Translations under genes and position numbers: made by a program
Source of the DNA: Thermococcus sp.
GTDB taxonomy: Archaea; Methanobacteriota_B; Thermococci; Thermococcales; Thermococcaceae
Assembly: GCF_017656495.1 (NCBI RefSeq)
Contig: NZ_JACDNS010000002.1
Location: 1-64,000 of the forward strand
Direction: 5' to 3'
Length of the DNA: 64,000 nucleotides
The notes under the pieces: model-generated
What the model saw: only the letters and a program-made list of their open reading frames with translations
Databases searched by the model: none
Told to the model about the DNA's origin: nothing
Part shown: one piece after another, positions 9,489 through 18,102 of the stretch
How positions within the stretch are numbered: the first letter of the stretch is position 1
Layout of the letters: every line of letters starts with the position of its first letter

Positions 9489-11447
9489 TTAAATTGTCCA
9501 ATCAACTCCCAAAATTTCACTGTAAGTGTCAAGTACTCTCTTCAGGTATTCTTTTGCAGTGCCGACTTTGTCCTTCTTGAATCTCTCTGCCCACTTCTCG
9601 TTTCCAAACTCTTTTGCACCTGCAGCAACTAAATCAATCACCCTCATTGAGTCCCAGAATACAGGCTCATAACCAGCTTTCTTTGCATAGCTTATCAATT
9701 TTCTCAATTGCTTCTTGGAGTGCTCTTCCATCTCAACGTTCTCTCCGTAGGCCTCGAGGAAGAGAGCCTTTAGGACAGGTTTCATCCAGCCTCTGTGGAA
9801 TCTGCACCATCCAATGTTGTCGTACCAGAACTCCCATATTGCACTCGCTATAATTTTGTTTGCCAACTCTTCGGGCTCAAGAAAGACTCCAAACTGGTAG
9901 AATGTCCAATATCTTCCTTGAATTGGTAGCGGAATGTAATTTCCTATGGCCCAGTACATGGTTGGGCAGATTTCCCCATCCTCTCCGAGAGGTGTAAAGA
10001 CTGCATAGTCCTTGAAACTCTCGCCGTAGTTCAATCTATCCTTGAACTTTTCATCAAGAATCGTGCTTGCTTTTCTCTTCCCTAGGCCCAGAATCTTGGC
10101 AAGTTCATTTTCAGCAAAGGCTACTCTGTGGGCTAATTCTGCAACAAGTTTTGCATTTCTTTCGCTTGCTTCAACAGGTTTCAGAATCAGGGCATCCTTT
10201 GTGAATTCTGGTTTATCGCTTAAGCCAACTTCTTCTGGCTTGAGCAGGCCACGATAGACAAGCTCGAGAACCCATGCAGCTAGTCCTCCAAACTCAATGG
10301 CATCAAAGCCCATAGCATCAACTGCATGGACGCTTATGTCGCTTGCCCTAAGTGCTATGCTTCCGCTTAATGGTCCATTAGCTTCGTATGGCTCATACTC
10401 GACGTGGTGACCTCTACGGAACTTCTTACATACAACTGGACATGGCTCTCCACAGGTTGTCCAGTTCTTGGTTTCAATTGCTTCCTTATTGAAAGGCTCC
10501 CAGTAGTGCTTCATTATGTTCTCGTGAATCTTAATTCTATCTTCTTTAGATATATACGGCATCTGCCAGTTCAAGATTGGGACGAAGTCGCCTTCAGCTG
10601 GATAATTTCCTCCAAATGTTCCACCAGTTTTTAGCTTTGGATTATAGCGGTACTTAGTTGTTTTCTCTCCAATAACTTGGAACATTGGCTTTTTGTGTAT
10701 TCCTTCAACTATCGGCTTCACAACTTTAATGTTTCCTATATCTTCACCCGGGAACTTCTTCTTAGCTTTTCCACCGAAGATTATTGCAATGACATTGTGA
10801 GCTCTAAGCAGAACACTTCCAGAACCGCCACGAGCGGCCCAGTCCTCTCCTCCTTCAACTCTCTTTCCGTTCTTGAGGACTTGAGAGAAAATTGCACCAA
10901 AGTTTGTGTTGAGAGAAGCAGGACCGACACAGGCAATTCTAAATTCGCTGTCAAATTTGTTCTTGAAGTTATCTATGAGGTATTCAGTTAGGGCATAGAC
11001 TCCCTCTTCACCTTTGTAATCTTTCCAGATCTCCATGACTTTTTCTAGTTCTATCTCATGAAGTTCAACGTTGATGTTTTCTCCATCTCCTTGGAGTAGA
11101 ATTACAGTTGGCTTATCTCTTTTTCCTTCAAGTACAACGAAATCCACTCCAACTCTCTGAAACTGATATGCTGCTCCACCCATTGCTGAAGGAAAAACAA
11201 CTCCGTAGAGCGGTGATCGGAATACAAACATCAATCTGTGTGCTCCTGGGAGAGCTGAACCAGCGAATGGTCCTTTTCCAAAGACTGTAACATTCTTTGG
11301 ATCGTAGGGATCAAGTTCGTAGGTTCTGTAAACTTCGTCGTGAAGGTAAAGAGCATAGTCAATAATTCCGTAGATCCCTTCCTTTTCCACGCTTTCCATT
11401 GTGATCTCTTTGCTGTCCAGTTTAATTTTGAGAACGGTGAATTCCAT
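9489..11447 (-). CDS. gor: Glyceraldehyde-3-phosphate:ferredoxin oxidoreductase (GAPOR, tungsten)
   Basis: A 652-aa member of the tungsten aldehyde ferredoxin oxidoreductase family. It oxidises glyceraldehyde 3-phosphate directly to 3-phosphoglycerate and reduces ferredoxin in the modified Embden-Meyerhof pathway. Its length and opening residues match GAPOR rather than AOR or FOR. The Fe-S ligands are visible as CGEPCPVVC near the middle, with a later Cys in GEICPT. Pterin-contact segments such as MGGAAYQFQRVG are present. A GGAGG site precedes the ATG. A glycolytic motif overlaps the predicted transcription start, consistent with repression when sugar is absent. Confidence 0.95.
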   Translation of the reverse strand: MEFTVLKIKLDSKEITMESVEKEGIYGIIDYALYLHDEVYRTYELDPYDPKNVTVFGKGPFAGSALPGAHRLMFVFRSPLYGVVFPSAMGGAAYQFQRVGVDFVVLEGKRDKPTVILLQGDGENINVELHEIELEKVMEIWKDYKGEEGVYALTEYLIDNFKNKFDSEFRIACVGPASLNTNFGAIFSQVLKNGKRVEGGEDWAARGGSGSVLLRAHNVIAIIFGGKAKKKFPGEDIGNIKVVKPIVEGIHKKPMFQVIGEKTTKYRYNPKLKTGGTFGGNYPAEGDFVPILNWQMPYISKEDRIKIHENIMKHYWEPFNKEAIETKNWTTCGEPCPVVCKKFRRGHHVEYEPYEANGPLSGSIALRASDISVHAVDAMGFDAIEFGGLAAWVLELVYRGLLKPEEVGLSDKPEFTKDALILKPVEASERNAKLVAELAHRVAFAENELAKILGLGKRKASTILDEKFKDRLNYGESFKDYAVFTPLGEDGEICPTMYWAIGNYIPLPIQGRYWTFYQFGVFLEPEELANKIIASAIWEFWYDNIGWCRFHRGWMKPVLKALFLEAYGENVEMEEHSKKQLRKLISYAKKAGYEPVFWDSMRVIDLVAAGAKEFGNEKWAERFKKDKVGTAKEYLKRVLDTYSEILGVDWTI

Positions 11448-11460
11448 ATCACTCCCTCCA

Positions 11461-11477
11461 TATCACTCTGGGTGTTA
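11461..11477. promoter_or_regulatory. Glycolytic motif (TGM) at the gor promoter, repressing position
   Basis: TATCAC-TCTGG-GTGTTA differs by one base from the Thermococcales glycolytic motif TATCAC-N5-GTGATA bound by Tgr/TrmBL1. The gor TATA box (CTTAAATAA on the minus strand, 11492-11500) lies upstream of it, so the motif covers the expected transcription start. This placement represses in characterised cases. Confidence 0.75.
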
Positions 11478-11562
11478 TTTTCGAAGAAGAGTTATTTAAG
11501 GTTTTTGAAAGTCTTATCATGCATAAACTGGGTGCTAAATTATAAAAGAAGAACAAAAGATC

Positions 11563-12687
11563 TCAAAGTGGTTCAAATCTGTCCTTAAGCTTCTTGAGGA
11601 CACCAGGTAAGGTTGTATACTCCATATCTTCAAGTGGCAAACGGTGGGGCTCAAAGGGCCCATGTCTCCTCATGTAATCTGTAATCTCCAGTGCTTTCTG
11701 TCTTGCCCAGTCAAATGCTGGATCATCAAAGAGGTCAACTGGACCTATGAGCTTTCCTTCTGGGCTTATCTGCCATCCTAAGGCTATAACCCTTGGTGGT
11801 CCATCGAATCTTGAGGGAGTTGCGTATTTAAGTGGCACAGGCATTATTGGACCGTTGTGTGAACCTCTCATCCAACCGCTTACCAAGTGTGGGAATGCAA
11901 ACGGCTCAAGAACCTCTCCAAGAGCTGGTAATCCACTCTGCGCTCTCACTATTGCAACAGGATCATCTTTTCCTACATATTCCCCAGCAATTTCATAGAG
12001 CTTTTCTGTAGAAATGACAGCAACAGGTTCGTCCTTTGGTACCTTGTGGCCTTCTTTTGGATAGACACTCTTTATGACGTATCTTGACTTTGCTCCGATT
12101 AATGCTAAGATGTCATAGAGTTCCTCTGGAGAGTTCATTATCACCCTCTTGTGCTCCAATATGTCCCAAATCTCAAAGCGGAACCCCATATGCATGTTGG
12201 GGTCAATTACAAGTCCAGCTGTGTTGAAGGGGTCAGCGAACATTCTGAAGATCGGCAGGTTAAATGCTCCCGGCTCAGTTTTGTCCATGTGGAATGTGAC
12301 TATTGGCTCGCTTTTCCTTAGGGTGATTTCCATTTCAGCAGCTCCTGGACCCATTCCTCTAATATTTCCGCTGAATGCATCTTTAAGCAAATCTTGCCCA
12401 GCTCCATAAAGACCAAGCTCTTTGGCCACTTCAGTTGCCTCTTTGAATGTATTCCAAGCCAAGCCATGAATGTCTGGACTATCAACTCCTTTCTTATGTG
12501 TCATTATCAATTGCAGGTCATCCCCACAATATGTGACGTGGAAGTCAATTATCACTCCTTCCTCTTTTGCCTTTGAGAGAATTTCTTTTGCCTTCTCAAT
12601 TAAAGCTGGGTGAACCTTGTGGTGTCCTGGCCAGCCTCCGATATCTGCTTTTATTACGCTAATTGTTATTTTCTCTCCAACTGCCAT
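11563..12687 (-). CDS. fbp: Bifunctional fructose-1,6-bisphosphate aldolase/phosphatase (class V FBPase)
   Basis: A 374-aa archaeal FBP aldolase/phosphatase. It condenses triose phosphates to fructose 1,6-bisphosphate and then dephosphorylates it, making gluconeogenesis unidirectional. The start carries the family signature ISVIKADIGGWPGHHKVHP, and the metal-binding and active-site region HVTYCGDDLQL lies near 50-60. Length is typical. It lies upstream of gor with over 100 bases between them and has its own promoter. A TATA box (TTTTATAAGG, minus strand, about 12721-12730) has a near-perfect glycolytic motif upstream of it, the activating geometry. Confidence 0.96.
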   Translation of the reverse strand: MAVGEKITISVIKADIGGWPGHHKVHPALIEKAKEILSKAKEEGVIIDFHVTYCGDDLQLIMTHKKGVDSPDIHGLAWNTFKEATEVAKELGLYGAGQDLLKDAFSGNIRGMGPGAAEMEITLRKSEPIVTFHMDKTEPGAFNLPIFRMFADPFNTAGLVIDPNMHMGFRFEIWDILEHKRVIMNSPEELYDILALIGAKSRYVIKSVYPKEGHKVPKDEPVAVISTEKLYEIAGEYVGKDDPVAIVRAQSGLPALGEVLEPFAFPHLVSGWMRGSHNGPIMPVPLKYATPSRFDGPPRVIALGWQISPEGKLIGPVDLFDDPAFDWARQKALEITDYMRRHGPFEPHRLPLEDMEYTTLPGVLKKLKDRFEPL

Positions 12688-12748
12688 TGTTCATCACCAG
12701 CTAACTTTATGTTATTTTAACCTTATAAAATTTTGTTAGGCAAATTTG

Positions 12749-12765
12749 TATCACTACAAATGATA
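12749..12765. promoter_or_regulatory. Glycolytic motif (TGM) at the fbp promoter, activating position
   Basis: TATCAC-TACAA-ATGATA matches the TATCAC-N5-GTGATA consensus with one mismatch, and flanking bases extend the palindrome. It sits about 20 bases upstream of the fbp TATA box relative to minus-strand transcription. Tgr/TrmBL1 activates gluconeogenic genes from this position. Confidence 0.82.
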
Positions 12766-12846
12766 CAAAAATCTGAAAAAGCCCTTGATTATGAAAATAT
12801 TTTGCTTGTAAAATATAAAAGAACAAGCAAAGATTCTTTATGTTTA

Positions 12847-13080
12847 TCACTCGCAGATGTCAGTCCACCCAAACTCTTCTTTGACAACTTTGATTAGGTT
12901 TTTGAGTTCTTCTTTTTTAATGTTTACACTGCTTGTTGCTCCCACAAGTGCTATGACCCCATGGATTTCTTCTTGAACTTGTATGACATCATCGCTGACT
13001 TTTATAACCTTAAGTTCTCTCTTTGCTATCTCATCCTCGCTAATCTTGAATTTGTCTTGTCCAATCATTATGGCAGTCAT
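12847..13080 (-). CDS. Small conserved hypothetical protein (77 aa)
   Basis: I do not recognise a named family. The protein starts at the ATG at 13080, with GGTGAG four bases upstream; the upstream in-frame GTG is part of that ribosome site. It is acidic and lysine/glutamate rich with alternating beta and helix character (VIKVSDDVIQV, then GVIALVGATSS), suggesting a small alpha/beta fold. It ends with a Cys-containing tail. It stands alone between fbp and the tRNA-Trp gene. Confidence 0.7.
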   Translation of the reverse strand: MTAIMIGQDKFKISEDEIAKRELKVIKVSDDVIQVQEEIHGVIALVGATSSVNIKKEELKNLIKVVKEEFGWTDICE

Positions 13081-13180
13081 GGTACTCACCAAATATTTTT
13101 GTAAGTTAAAGTTAATAAAACTTTCCGCAAAATTAGGATAAAGCTTATAAGCTGATCCACACCTAAGGAGTATTGAACGT

Positions 13181-13321
13181 GGGGGCGTGGTGTAGCCTGG
13201 TCCATCATCGCGGGCTCCAGAGGTGTGAAGACAGGCGGGTTTGCTGATTTGGGGATGAGCCTTTGGAGCTCTGACCCGGAGAAACCCGCGGACCGGGGTT
13301 CAAATCCCCGCGCCCCCACCA
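13181..13321 (+). tRNA. tRNA-Trp (CCA) with a 63-nt archaeal intron
   Basis: Exon 1 is 13181-13220 and exon 2 is 13284-13321, with CCA encoded. The acceptor stem is GGGGGCG/CGCCCCC, discriminator A. The spliced anticodon arm is GCGGG-CTCCAGA-CCCGC, anticodon CCA. The intron lies at the canonical 37/38 site: a CTCC/GGAG four-pair helix separates two three-base bulges (AGA and AAA), the bulge-helix-bulge cut by archaeal tRNA endonuclease. A TATA-like GCTTATAAGC lies at 13143-13152. An open reading frame across this region is spurious. Confidence 0.96.
13221..13283 (+). ncRNA. Box C/D guide RNA inside the tRNA-Trp intron
   Basis: The intron has box C GTGAAGA (13225-13231), D' CTGA (13244-13247), C' GGGATGA (13252-13258) and D CTGA (13271-13274). 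The segment before D' (GCGGGTTT) pairs with the 3' side of the anticodon stem, and the N+5 rule points to nucleotide 39. The segment before D (TTGGAGC) pairs with the anticodon loop, pointing to C34. These are the two 2'-O-methylation sites known for archaeal pre-tRNA-Trp introns, so the assignment is strong. Confidence 0.92.
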
Positions 13322-13676
13322 TCCATCGTTTTCTGAAACTCTGGTAAGACTGCTGAGAACTATTAGTAGAGCTGTTTTTTTGAAGCTCTAGAGGATGTTG
13401 TTGGGTTGGTTCATAGGGTAGATTTAATTTCAAGAGAAAATTTCTGCTTGGACAAGCCCATTTATCACATAATTTAAGAATACAAACTTTGTTATCCTGT
13501 TAGCATCATCTAAGAGGATGTAACTTATCTCTGTAAGCGCTCTGTATAGAGGCTGAAAACTCTAGAAGTATCATTTGTAAGGGGAAGTTAATACGAGGAA
13601 GGTTTATCGGGCTCATTCAATTCCTCGCATCATCATAAAAATCAGAAAGGAGAACGGTAATCATCGCCCTAACTAA
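13322..13676. other. Gene-poor gap after tRNA-Trp
   Basis: I see no convincing protein gene on either strand here. Features are a hairpin AGAGCT/AGCTCT at 13368-13389 enclosing a T run, plausibly the tRNA terminator; an inverted repeat CGAGGAA/TTCCTCG (about 13594-13627); and a possible minus-strand C/D RNA near the right end, listed separately. Base composition is the AT-rich background of the window, with no integrase or transposase remnant recognisable next to the tRNA. Confidence 0.6.
13609..13669 (-). ncRNA. Possible box C/D guide RNA
   Basis: Read on the minus strand: stem GGGC, box C-like ATGATTA, a 12-base guide, D' CTGA, a T5 spacer, a perfect C' ATGATGA, a 13-base guide, D-like ATGA, and closing GCCC that pairs with the opening GGGC. 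The C and D boxes each deviate by one base, and part of the element overlaps a separate inverted repeat. This is only a candidate; no target was identified. Confidence 0.35.
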
Positions 13677-14129
13677 TTAAACATCTTCTTTCACAGTAAC
13701 AAATGAAACCATTGTTACAGTTTGATCAATACCTTTTATTTCCCGTAACTTGTCAATGACGATCTTTCCAATATCTTCGGCTGAGGGGGCTCTAACTTTT
13801 ATAAGTAGATCCCACTCTCCAGCTATAATGTGTACCTCATAGACACCATTAATACTGGCTACTTTTTCTGCAACTTCCCTCTGAGTTAGTCCCGAATCTG
13901 GATCATAACGGGCCAAAATGAATGCTGTTGTCCCTAAGTTAAGCTTTTTATAATTTGGTTTTATAGTGAATTTCTCGATGATGCCTTCTTCGACGAGTTT
14001 CTTTATACGATAGTGGACAGTTGTCCTGGGTATGCCTAATTTTTTGCTAAGTGTTGCTATATTCTCTCTCGCATTTTCTTTCAGCTCTTCTAAGAGTTTT
14101 AAATCAATCCTATCTAGAACCTCTCCCAT
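13677..14129 (-). CDS. Lrp/AsnC family transcriptional regulator
   Basis: A 150-aa feast/famine regulator. The N-terminal helix-turn-helix occupies about residues 8-55 (LSKKLGIPRTTVHYRIKKL). A C-terminal RAM/effector domain (about 70-145) has the usual beta-alpha-beta-beta-alpha-beta pattern including GEWDLLIKVRA. Such proteins form dimers to octamers and often bind an amino acid; the ligand is not apparent. It is divergent from nothing nearby and separated from the NTP pyrophosphatase gene by 64 bases, so its targets are unknown. Confidence 0.9.
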   Translation of the reverse strand: MGEVLDRIDLKLLEELKENARENIATLSKKLGIPRTTVHYRIKKLVEEGIIEKFTIKPNYKKLNLGTTAFILARYDPDSGLTQREVAEKVASINGVYEVHIIAGEWDLLIKVRAPSAEDIGKIVIDKLREIKGIDQTVTMVSFVTVKEDV

Positions 14130-14193
14130 TCTAGGTCCCTCACATTGTTGTCATTTCTCCAACTCATGACCTACCATTTTTGTCGTTTAACCA

Positions 14194-14748
14194 TTATATA
14201 AGGTTTTCCTTTAGCCATTTTGAAAATGACATTAGTGCCTTACCCCTATGTGATATTTTATTCTTTTCTTCAGTTGTCATTTCGGCAAAGGTTTTGTTAA
14301 ATCCTTCAGGAATGAATATCGGATCGAATCCAAAACCTCGAGCCCCTCTTTTTTCGTATCCAATTCGCCCGTTAACTATTCCTTTAAAAATGTGTATCTC
14401 CCCATCATAGTACCCAATAACACTCTTAAAATATGCCTTTCTGTTTTCAACTCCCTCCATAAGCTTTAGAATACCTTCATTTCCTAGAGTTTTGAAAACA
14501 TATGCAGAATAAACTCCTGGAAACCCATTTAGTGCTTCAATGAATAGCCCTGAGTCATCTATAAAAAAGGGCTTGTTAAGTTTATCTTTGAGCCATTTAA
14601 TTGCAAATTCAACAACTTCTTCTAACTCCTTTGCTTGAATTTCTGGATATTCGATTTCTTGTTGGGTAATTTTAACCCCCATGGGGGCAAAATACTTCTG
14701 TGCCTCTTTGACTTTTCCTTTATTTGAGGTTATGAATATTATTTCCAT
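14194..14748 (-). CDS. XTP/dITP diphosphatase (HAM1/RdgB family)
   Basis: A 184-aa house-cleaning pyrophosphatase that hydrolyses ITP, dITP and XTP to monophosphates. The N-terminal signature ITSNKGK (residues 5-11), the active-site FIDDSGL with GFPGVYSA after it, and the C-terminal GFGFDPIF and SHRGKA motifs are all present. The ATG at 14748 has GGTGAT at good spacing; the in-frame GTG at 14757 is within the ribosome site. Length is usual for archaeal members. Confidence 0.95.
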   Translation of the reverse strand: MEIIFITSNKGKVKEAQKYFAPMGVKITQQEIEYPEIQAKELEEVVEFAIKWLKDKLNKPFFIDDSGLFIEALNGFPGVYSAYVFKTLGNEGILKLMEGVENRKAYFKSVIGYYDGEIHIFKGIVNGRIGYEKRGARGFGFDPIFIPEGFNKTFAEMTTEEKNKISHRGKALMSFSKWLKENLI

Positions 14749-14807
14749 ATTTATCACCGATAACGATTAAATACAATAACTGCAAGATAAAAGTTTGGGT
14801 AGCTAAA

Positions 14808-15707
14808 ATGAGAAGGGTAGTAATGATACTTGCCTTGTTATTATTGATATTCTTTGGTATGTATCATAAAACTGGAGAGTATATAAGCTCAGTTTATGTA
14901 TCAGAAGCTAAATTGGGGCTTGTTGGGGTTTCTAAAGATTCCTTGACATTTATACTAACTCTAGTTGTTCCTAATCCCATAACTTTAGATCTCAAATACA
15001 CTTCGCATAACTTTAGTGTGTATTATGATGACAATATCTTAGCTATTGTCAACACATCTTCAGGAATGTTGATTGGAGGTTCTAAAAATACAATTATCTA
15101 TACTGGACAGCTTCCTATTGAAGCCTTAAAAGAATGGTTTTATTATCATGCATCTCATAATTGGCACTCCACATTCTATGCAAAAGGTAAGATTGTTGTA
15201 GAATTTGGTCCAATAAAAGCTCCCATTTATGTTCATTCAAAAATAGAGGAACTGCACTCAAATCCATTTGTTGAAATTGTTAATAAGGAGTTTTTGGGAC
15301 AAAGGAAGGACGTTGGATATTACAAGCTCCAGTATCCCTCAGTAAAGTTTTCAAAAGTTACATGGGATGGAAAAACACTTAGAATGAAAATCACTTATAT
15401 TAACAACTCCACATCTCCAATTTTAATTCAATTCCCGACCTATGAATTTAGAGCAAATAATATACTCCTTGGGACAACTATCACAGACTCGATTTTAATC
15501 CCTGGTGAGAGTACAGTTGAAAGTGAGATAATCATAGATACAGATACCCAAAATATTGGGAAGTTTTTACTTTCTCATTTTTCAAATGGTGAAAAAACGG
15601 TATTTGAATTATCAATGGAGGGAACAATAAAATACCTGGGAATAACAAAGAGAGGAAAAATATTTGACATCAAATTTGAATATAAAACACATATCTTTAG
15701 TCAATAG
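14808..15707 (+). CDS. Membrane-anchored LEA14-like protein of unknown function
   Basis: A 299-aa protein with one N-terminal hydrophobic segment (about residues 2-18) and an otherwise beta-rich extracytoplasmic part. Phrases such as TLVVPNPITLDLKYTSHNFSVYYDD recall the NPN motif and strand pattern of LEA14/WHy domains, and a second copy may follow in the C-terminal half. A protein of similar length and layout lies at 29321-30208. Function is unknown; surface or periplasm-like location is inferred. Its 3' end overlaps the convergent adenosine-binding gene by 11 bases. Confidence 0.65.
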   Translation: MRRVVMILALLLLIFFGMYHKTGEYISSVYVSEAKLGLVGVSKDSLTFILTLVVPNPITLDLKYTSHNFSVYYDDNILAIVNTSSGMLIGGSKNTIIYTGQLPIEALKEWFYYHASHNWHSTFYAKGKIVVEFGPIKAPIYVHSKIEELHSNPFVEIVNKEFLGQRKDVGYYKLQYPSVKFSKVTWDGKTLRMKITYINNSTSPILIQFPTYEFRANNILLGTTITDSILIPGESTVESEIIIDTDTQNIGKFLLSHFSNGEKTVFELSMEGTIKYLGITKRGKIFDIKFEYKTHIFSQ

Positions 15708-16185
15708 TGTAGCCAATCTTTTCAACAAGTTCTCTTCTTTCTTTCTTCTGTTCTTCTGTCTCAATTTTGTTCGCTGCCTTACCATCAACTATTCCAAGTA
15801 CAGCTCTTCCTAACTCTGTTTCTGCAACGATAACTTGCATTGGGTTTTCACTTGCTCCATAGACCATAGCAACTGCTGGATGGTTTTTGATTGTGTTAAG
15901 AACATTTATTGGAAATGCGTTTTTCATTAAGATTACAAAGACATGCCCGGCCCCAATTTTTACGGCATTCTTTGCTGCAAGCTCTTCAAGCTGCTTGTCG
16001 TTTCCTGTATACCTTGTTAGCTGTGGTTTTGCTTCATTCATAGCTATTCCAAATTTAATCCCGGGAACAGTAGTTAATAATGCTCTTGCTAAATCATCAA
16101 CTGTGAAGATCGAGAAATTGCCTTGTCCAATAATACATTCAATACCTTCTGGTTTTTCAATATCAACAACCTCAATCTTAACCAT
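15697..16185 (-). CDS. Adenosine-specific kinase family (DUF355)
   Basis: A 162-aa protein matching the archaeal family annotated as adenosine-specific kinase, structurally known to bind adenosine or AMP-like ligands. Characteristic stretches are IGQGNFSIFTVDDLARAL near residues 19-36, GAGHVFVILM, and NPMQVIVAETELGRAVLG. The enzymatic label comes from structural genomics and is weakly supported biochemically. The ATG at 16185 has GGTGAT five bases upstream. It is divergent from the Lrp-like regulator at 16246. Confidence 0.85.
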   Translation of the reverse strand: MVKIEVVDIEKPEGIECIIGQGNFSIFTVDDLARALLTTVPGIKFGIAMNEAKPQLTRYTGNDKQLEELAAKNAVKIGAGHVFVILMKNAFPINVLNTIKNHPAVAMVYGASENPMQVIVAETELGRAVLGIVDGKAANKIETEEQKKERRELVEKIGYTID

Positions 16186-16245
16186 AAACCATCACCAAAA
16201 ATAATTTAATTCTGATGGCATAAAACTTTTTCTTAGTGAGGTCAG

Positions 16246-17148
16246 ATGAGTGAGATAAAAATCGAGGAAGTTGAATATCTTGCTGAAATCTTAGAGAAGT
16301 ATCCAAGAGAGAGTCTTTTGAAGATAGCAAAGAAAGAGGACATAGATTATTACAAACTCAAAAGGCTTTATGACAAGTATTATGGCAAATATGTTCATGT
16401 TTCTGCTATCTATGATATTGCAAAGCTTGGGTTAAAGAGCTATATAGCGTTTTTATCTGTTCCAAGAGAGGAAATAAGGAGAGTTGCACTTCAAATGGCA
16501 AGAAATCCCTTTATTCCTTCAATAGCAGCAATATTTGGATTTAAAAACGGCATTTCTGCTGTCCTACATATTCCAAAAGAGCAAACAAACTTAATTGATG
16601 AACTCCTCTCAAGGTATTCTGATGATTACGAATATTATGAAGTGAGGGCTTATCCAGAGAAGCCTAAAGAGTTTGGAGATTGGAATTTAAGCTATGACTA
16701 TGCTGTTCTGATGGACATATTAAAATATGATGCCAGAACTAGTCCAACAAAAATGTCAGAAATTTTAGGAAAATCTAGGCCCACGATTAGTTATATGATT
16801 AAAAAGCTTGAAGAAACGGGGATAATTCGAAAGTACTCTGCTCTGATTGACATAACTGCATATGACAGAGGCTTCTGTGGTATAACTGATGAACTCTCTG
16901 AAAAGCTTCTTGAGAAGTTCAGAAATTACGAAATTCTAATTGGAGTCTTAAAACCCCGGGGGTACACCATTGAGTGGTTCTTCTCATCAAAGGAGGATAT
17001 CGGTGCTAAAATATTTGAGTTCAGTAGGTATGTCAAAAAGTTTGCAATCTACTATTTTGACCTATTGGAGGGAATTGAGCCAAATTATAAGTTTGCAGAG
17101 AGAGTAAAAAAGGATGGCAGTGGATATAGGTCAATTTTAGAGTTCTAA
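16246..17148 (+). CDS. Lrp/AsnC-like regulator with duplicated architecture
   Basis: A 300-aa predicted transcription factor, about twice the length of a simple Lrp protein. The N-terminal 60 residues resemble a helical DNA-binding domain (LLKIAKKEDIDYYKLKRLYDKY), followed by a ligand-type alpha/beta domain. A clear second helix-turn-helix follows at about 160-205 (KMSEILGKSRPTISYMIKKLEE), then another alpha/beta domain. No regulon is evident from context. Its 3' end overlaps the convergent SPASM gene by 12 bases. Confidence 0.75.
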   Translation: MSEIKIEEVEYLAEILEKYPRESLLKIAKKEDIDYYKLKRLYDKYYGKYVHVSAIYDIAKLGLKSYIAFLSVPREEIRRVALQMARNPFIPSIAAIFGFKNGISAVLHIPKEQTNLIDELLSRYSDDYEYYEVRAYPEKPKEFGDWNLSYDYAVLMDILKYDARTSPTKMSEILGKSRPTISYMIKKLEETGIIRKYSALIDITAYDRGFCGITDELSEKLLEKFRNYEILIGVLKPRGYTIEWFFSSKEDIGAKIFEFSRYVKKFAIYYFDLLEGIEPNYKFAERVKKDGSGYRSILEF

Positions 17149-18069
17149 GTTACAGTATTCAATTCCAAATATGTCGCCACTTGCTTGGTATTCAAGAGCT
17201 CTGCAGTCGTGGCAGAGATACTTGAATGGACAGGTATTACAACCCTCAATGTTATCTTTAGTTAGTTTCCAGAATCTTTTGAGTCTCTTTTTTCTTAAAA
17301 GCTGCTTTATGCTTTCAGTTCTAGCATCTCCAACGATAAAATTTCTTAATAATGGGCAAGGTAGAGCATATCCGTCAGCAGTTATTGCAAGGGTTCCAGC
17401 AAGGCAATCATGGTAAGTATTGCTTGTTAAAGAGTGAACTCTTTTCATCTCTATCACATTGAAATTGAGGTACCTCAACGAGCCAGGATAAAGCAGGTCA
17501 ATATAAATTTCTCCGTTAAAATCAGTATTATCCTTTATTAGGTCATTATACTGCTCTGGGGTCACCATTATTAGTGCACCATAAACCCAGTTGAGCTTTT
17601 TAAGTTTGTTCATATTTTCTTTAGAGTATTCAAACTCAACAATTACGTTGACATTTTCCTCTGGAGCTATCTTTTCAATGTCTTCCATTCTAACAATTGC
17701 ATAAACTTCTTTAATTCCAAGTGCAGCCCCATATCTAGCAATCCTGATTAGATACTCGGGACTGTCATAGTTAGTCAGATAGAGCTCTCTGCCTCCAGCA
17801 AAATAAAACTCTTTGATAATTTCTTTAACCCTTTCAACACTTAACGGCTCCCTTCTAAGTATGAATTCATTATTTCCAATACATCCAATAGACCTTGGAA
17901 TACCTGTAATTTCGGAAAATTTACCCTTTCCCTGCCCTAGCTGTAATATTAATCTTTCAAGTTTCCCTGAATGTGAATAGTTACTCCATGGAGGTTTTGC
18001 TATAGTTGCAATGTTCCATGTTTTCTTAATATCAGCTTGGGAAAGATTAGCGCTTATTATCTTCTCCAT
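17137..18069 (-). CDS. SPASM-domain protein lacking the radical-SAM cysteine motif
   Basis: A 310-aa protein whose C-terminal 85 residues carry a cysteine-rich SPASM/twitch cluster: Cys in DCLAG, CPLL, CNTCPFKYLCHDC and a final YC. The central part has the strand-helix rhythm of a radical-SAM barrel, but the expected CxxxCxxC near the start is absent; only a lone Cys in RSIGCIG is seen. It may be a degenerate radical-SAM protein keeping auxiliary Fe-S clusters. The ATG at 18069 follows GGTGGAG, and a TATA box lies at 18103-18110, ruling out the longer in-frame start at 18180. It sits directly after moaE. Confidence 0.7.
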   Translation of the reverse strand: MEKIISANLSQADIKKTWNIATIAKPPWSNYSHSGKLERLILQLGQGKGKFSEITGIPRSIGCIGNNEFILRREPLSVERVKEIIKEFYFAGGRELYLTNYDSPEYLIRIARYGAALGIKEVYAIVRMEDIEKIAPEENVNVIVEFEYSKENMNKLKKLNWVYGALIMVTPEQYNDLIKDNTDFNGEIYIDLLYPGSLRYLNFNVIEMKRVHSLTSNTYHDCLAGTLAITADGYALPCPLLRNFIVGDARTESIKQLLRKKRLKRFWKLTKDNIEGCNTCPFKYLCHDCRALEYQASGDIFGIEYCNLEL

Positions 18070-18102
18070 TAGCTCCACCAAGGAATAAATAAGAAAAGGA
18101 GC

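Noticed and set aside
13086-13433. A 115-codon minus-strand reading frame
   Set aside because: It runs antisense across the intron-containing tRNA-Trp gene and lacks a ribosome site; it is a by-product of the structured RNA's composition.
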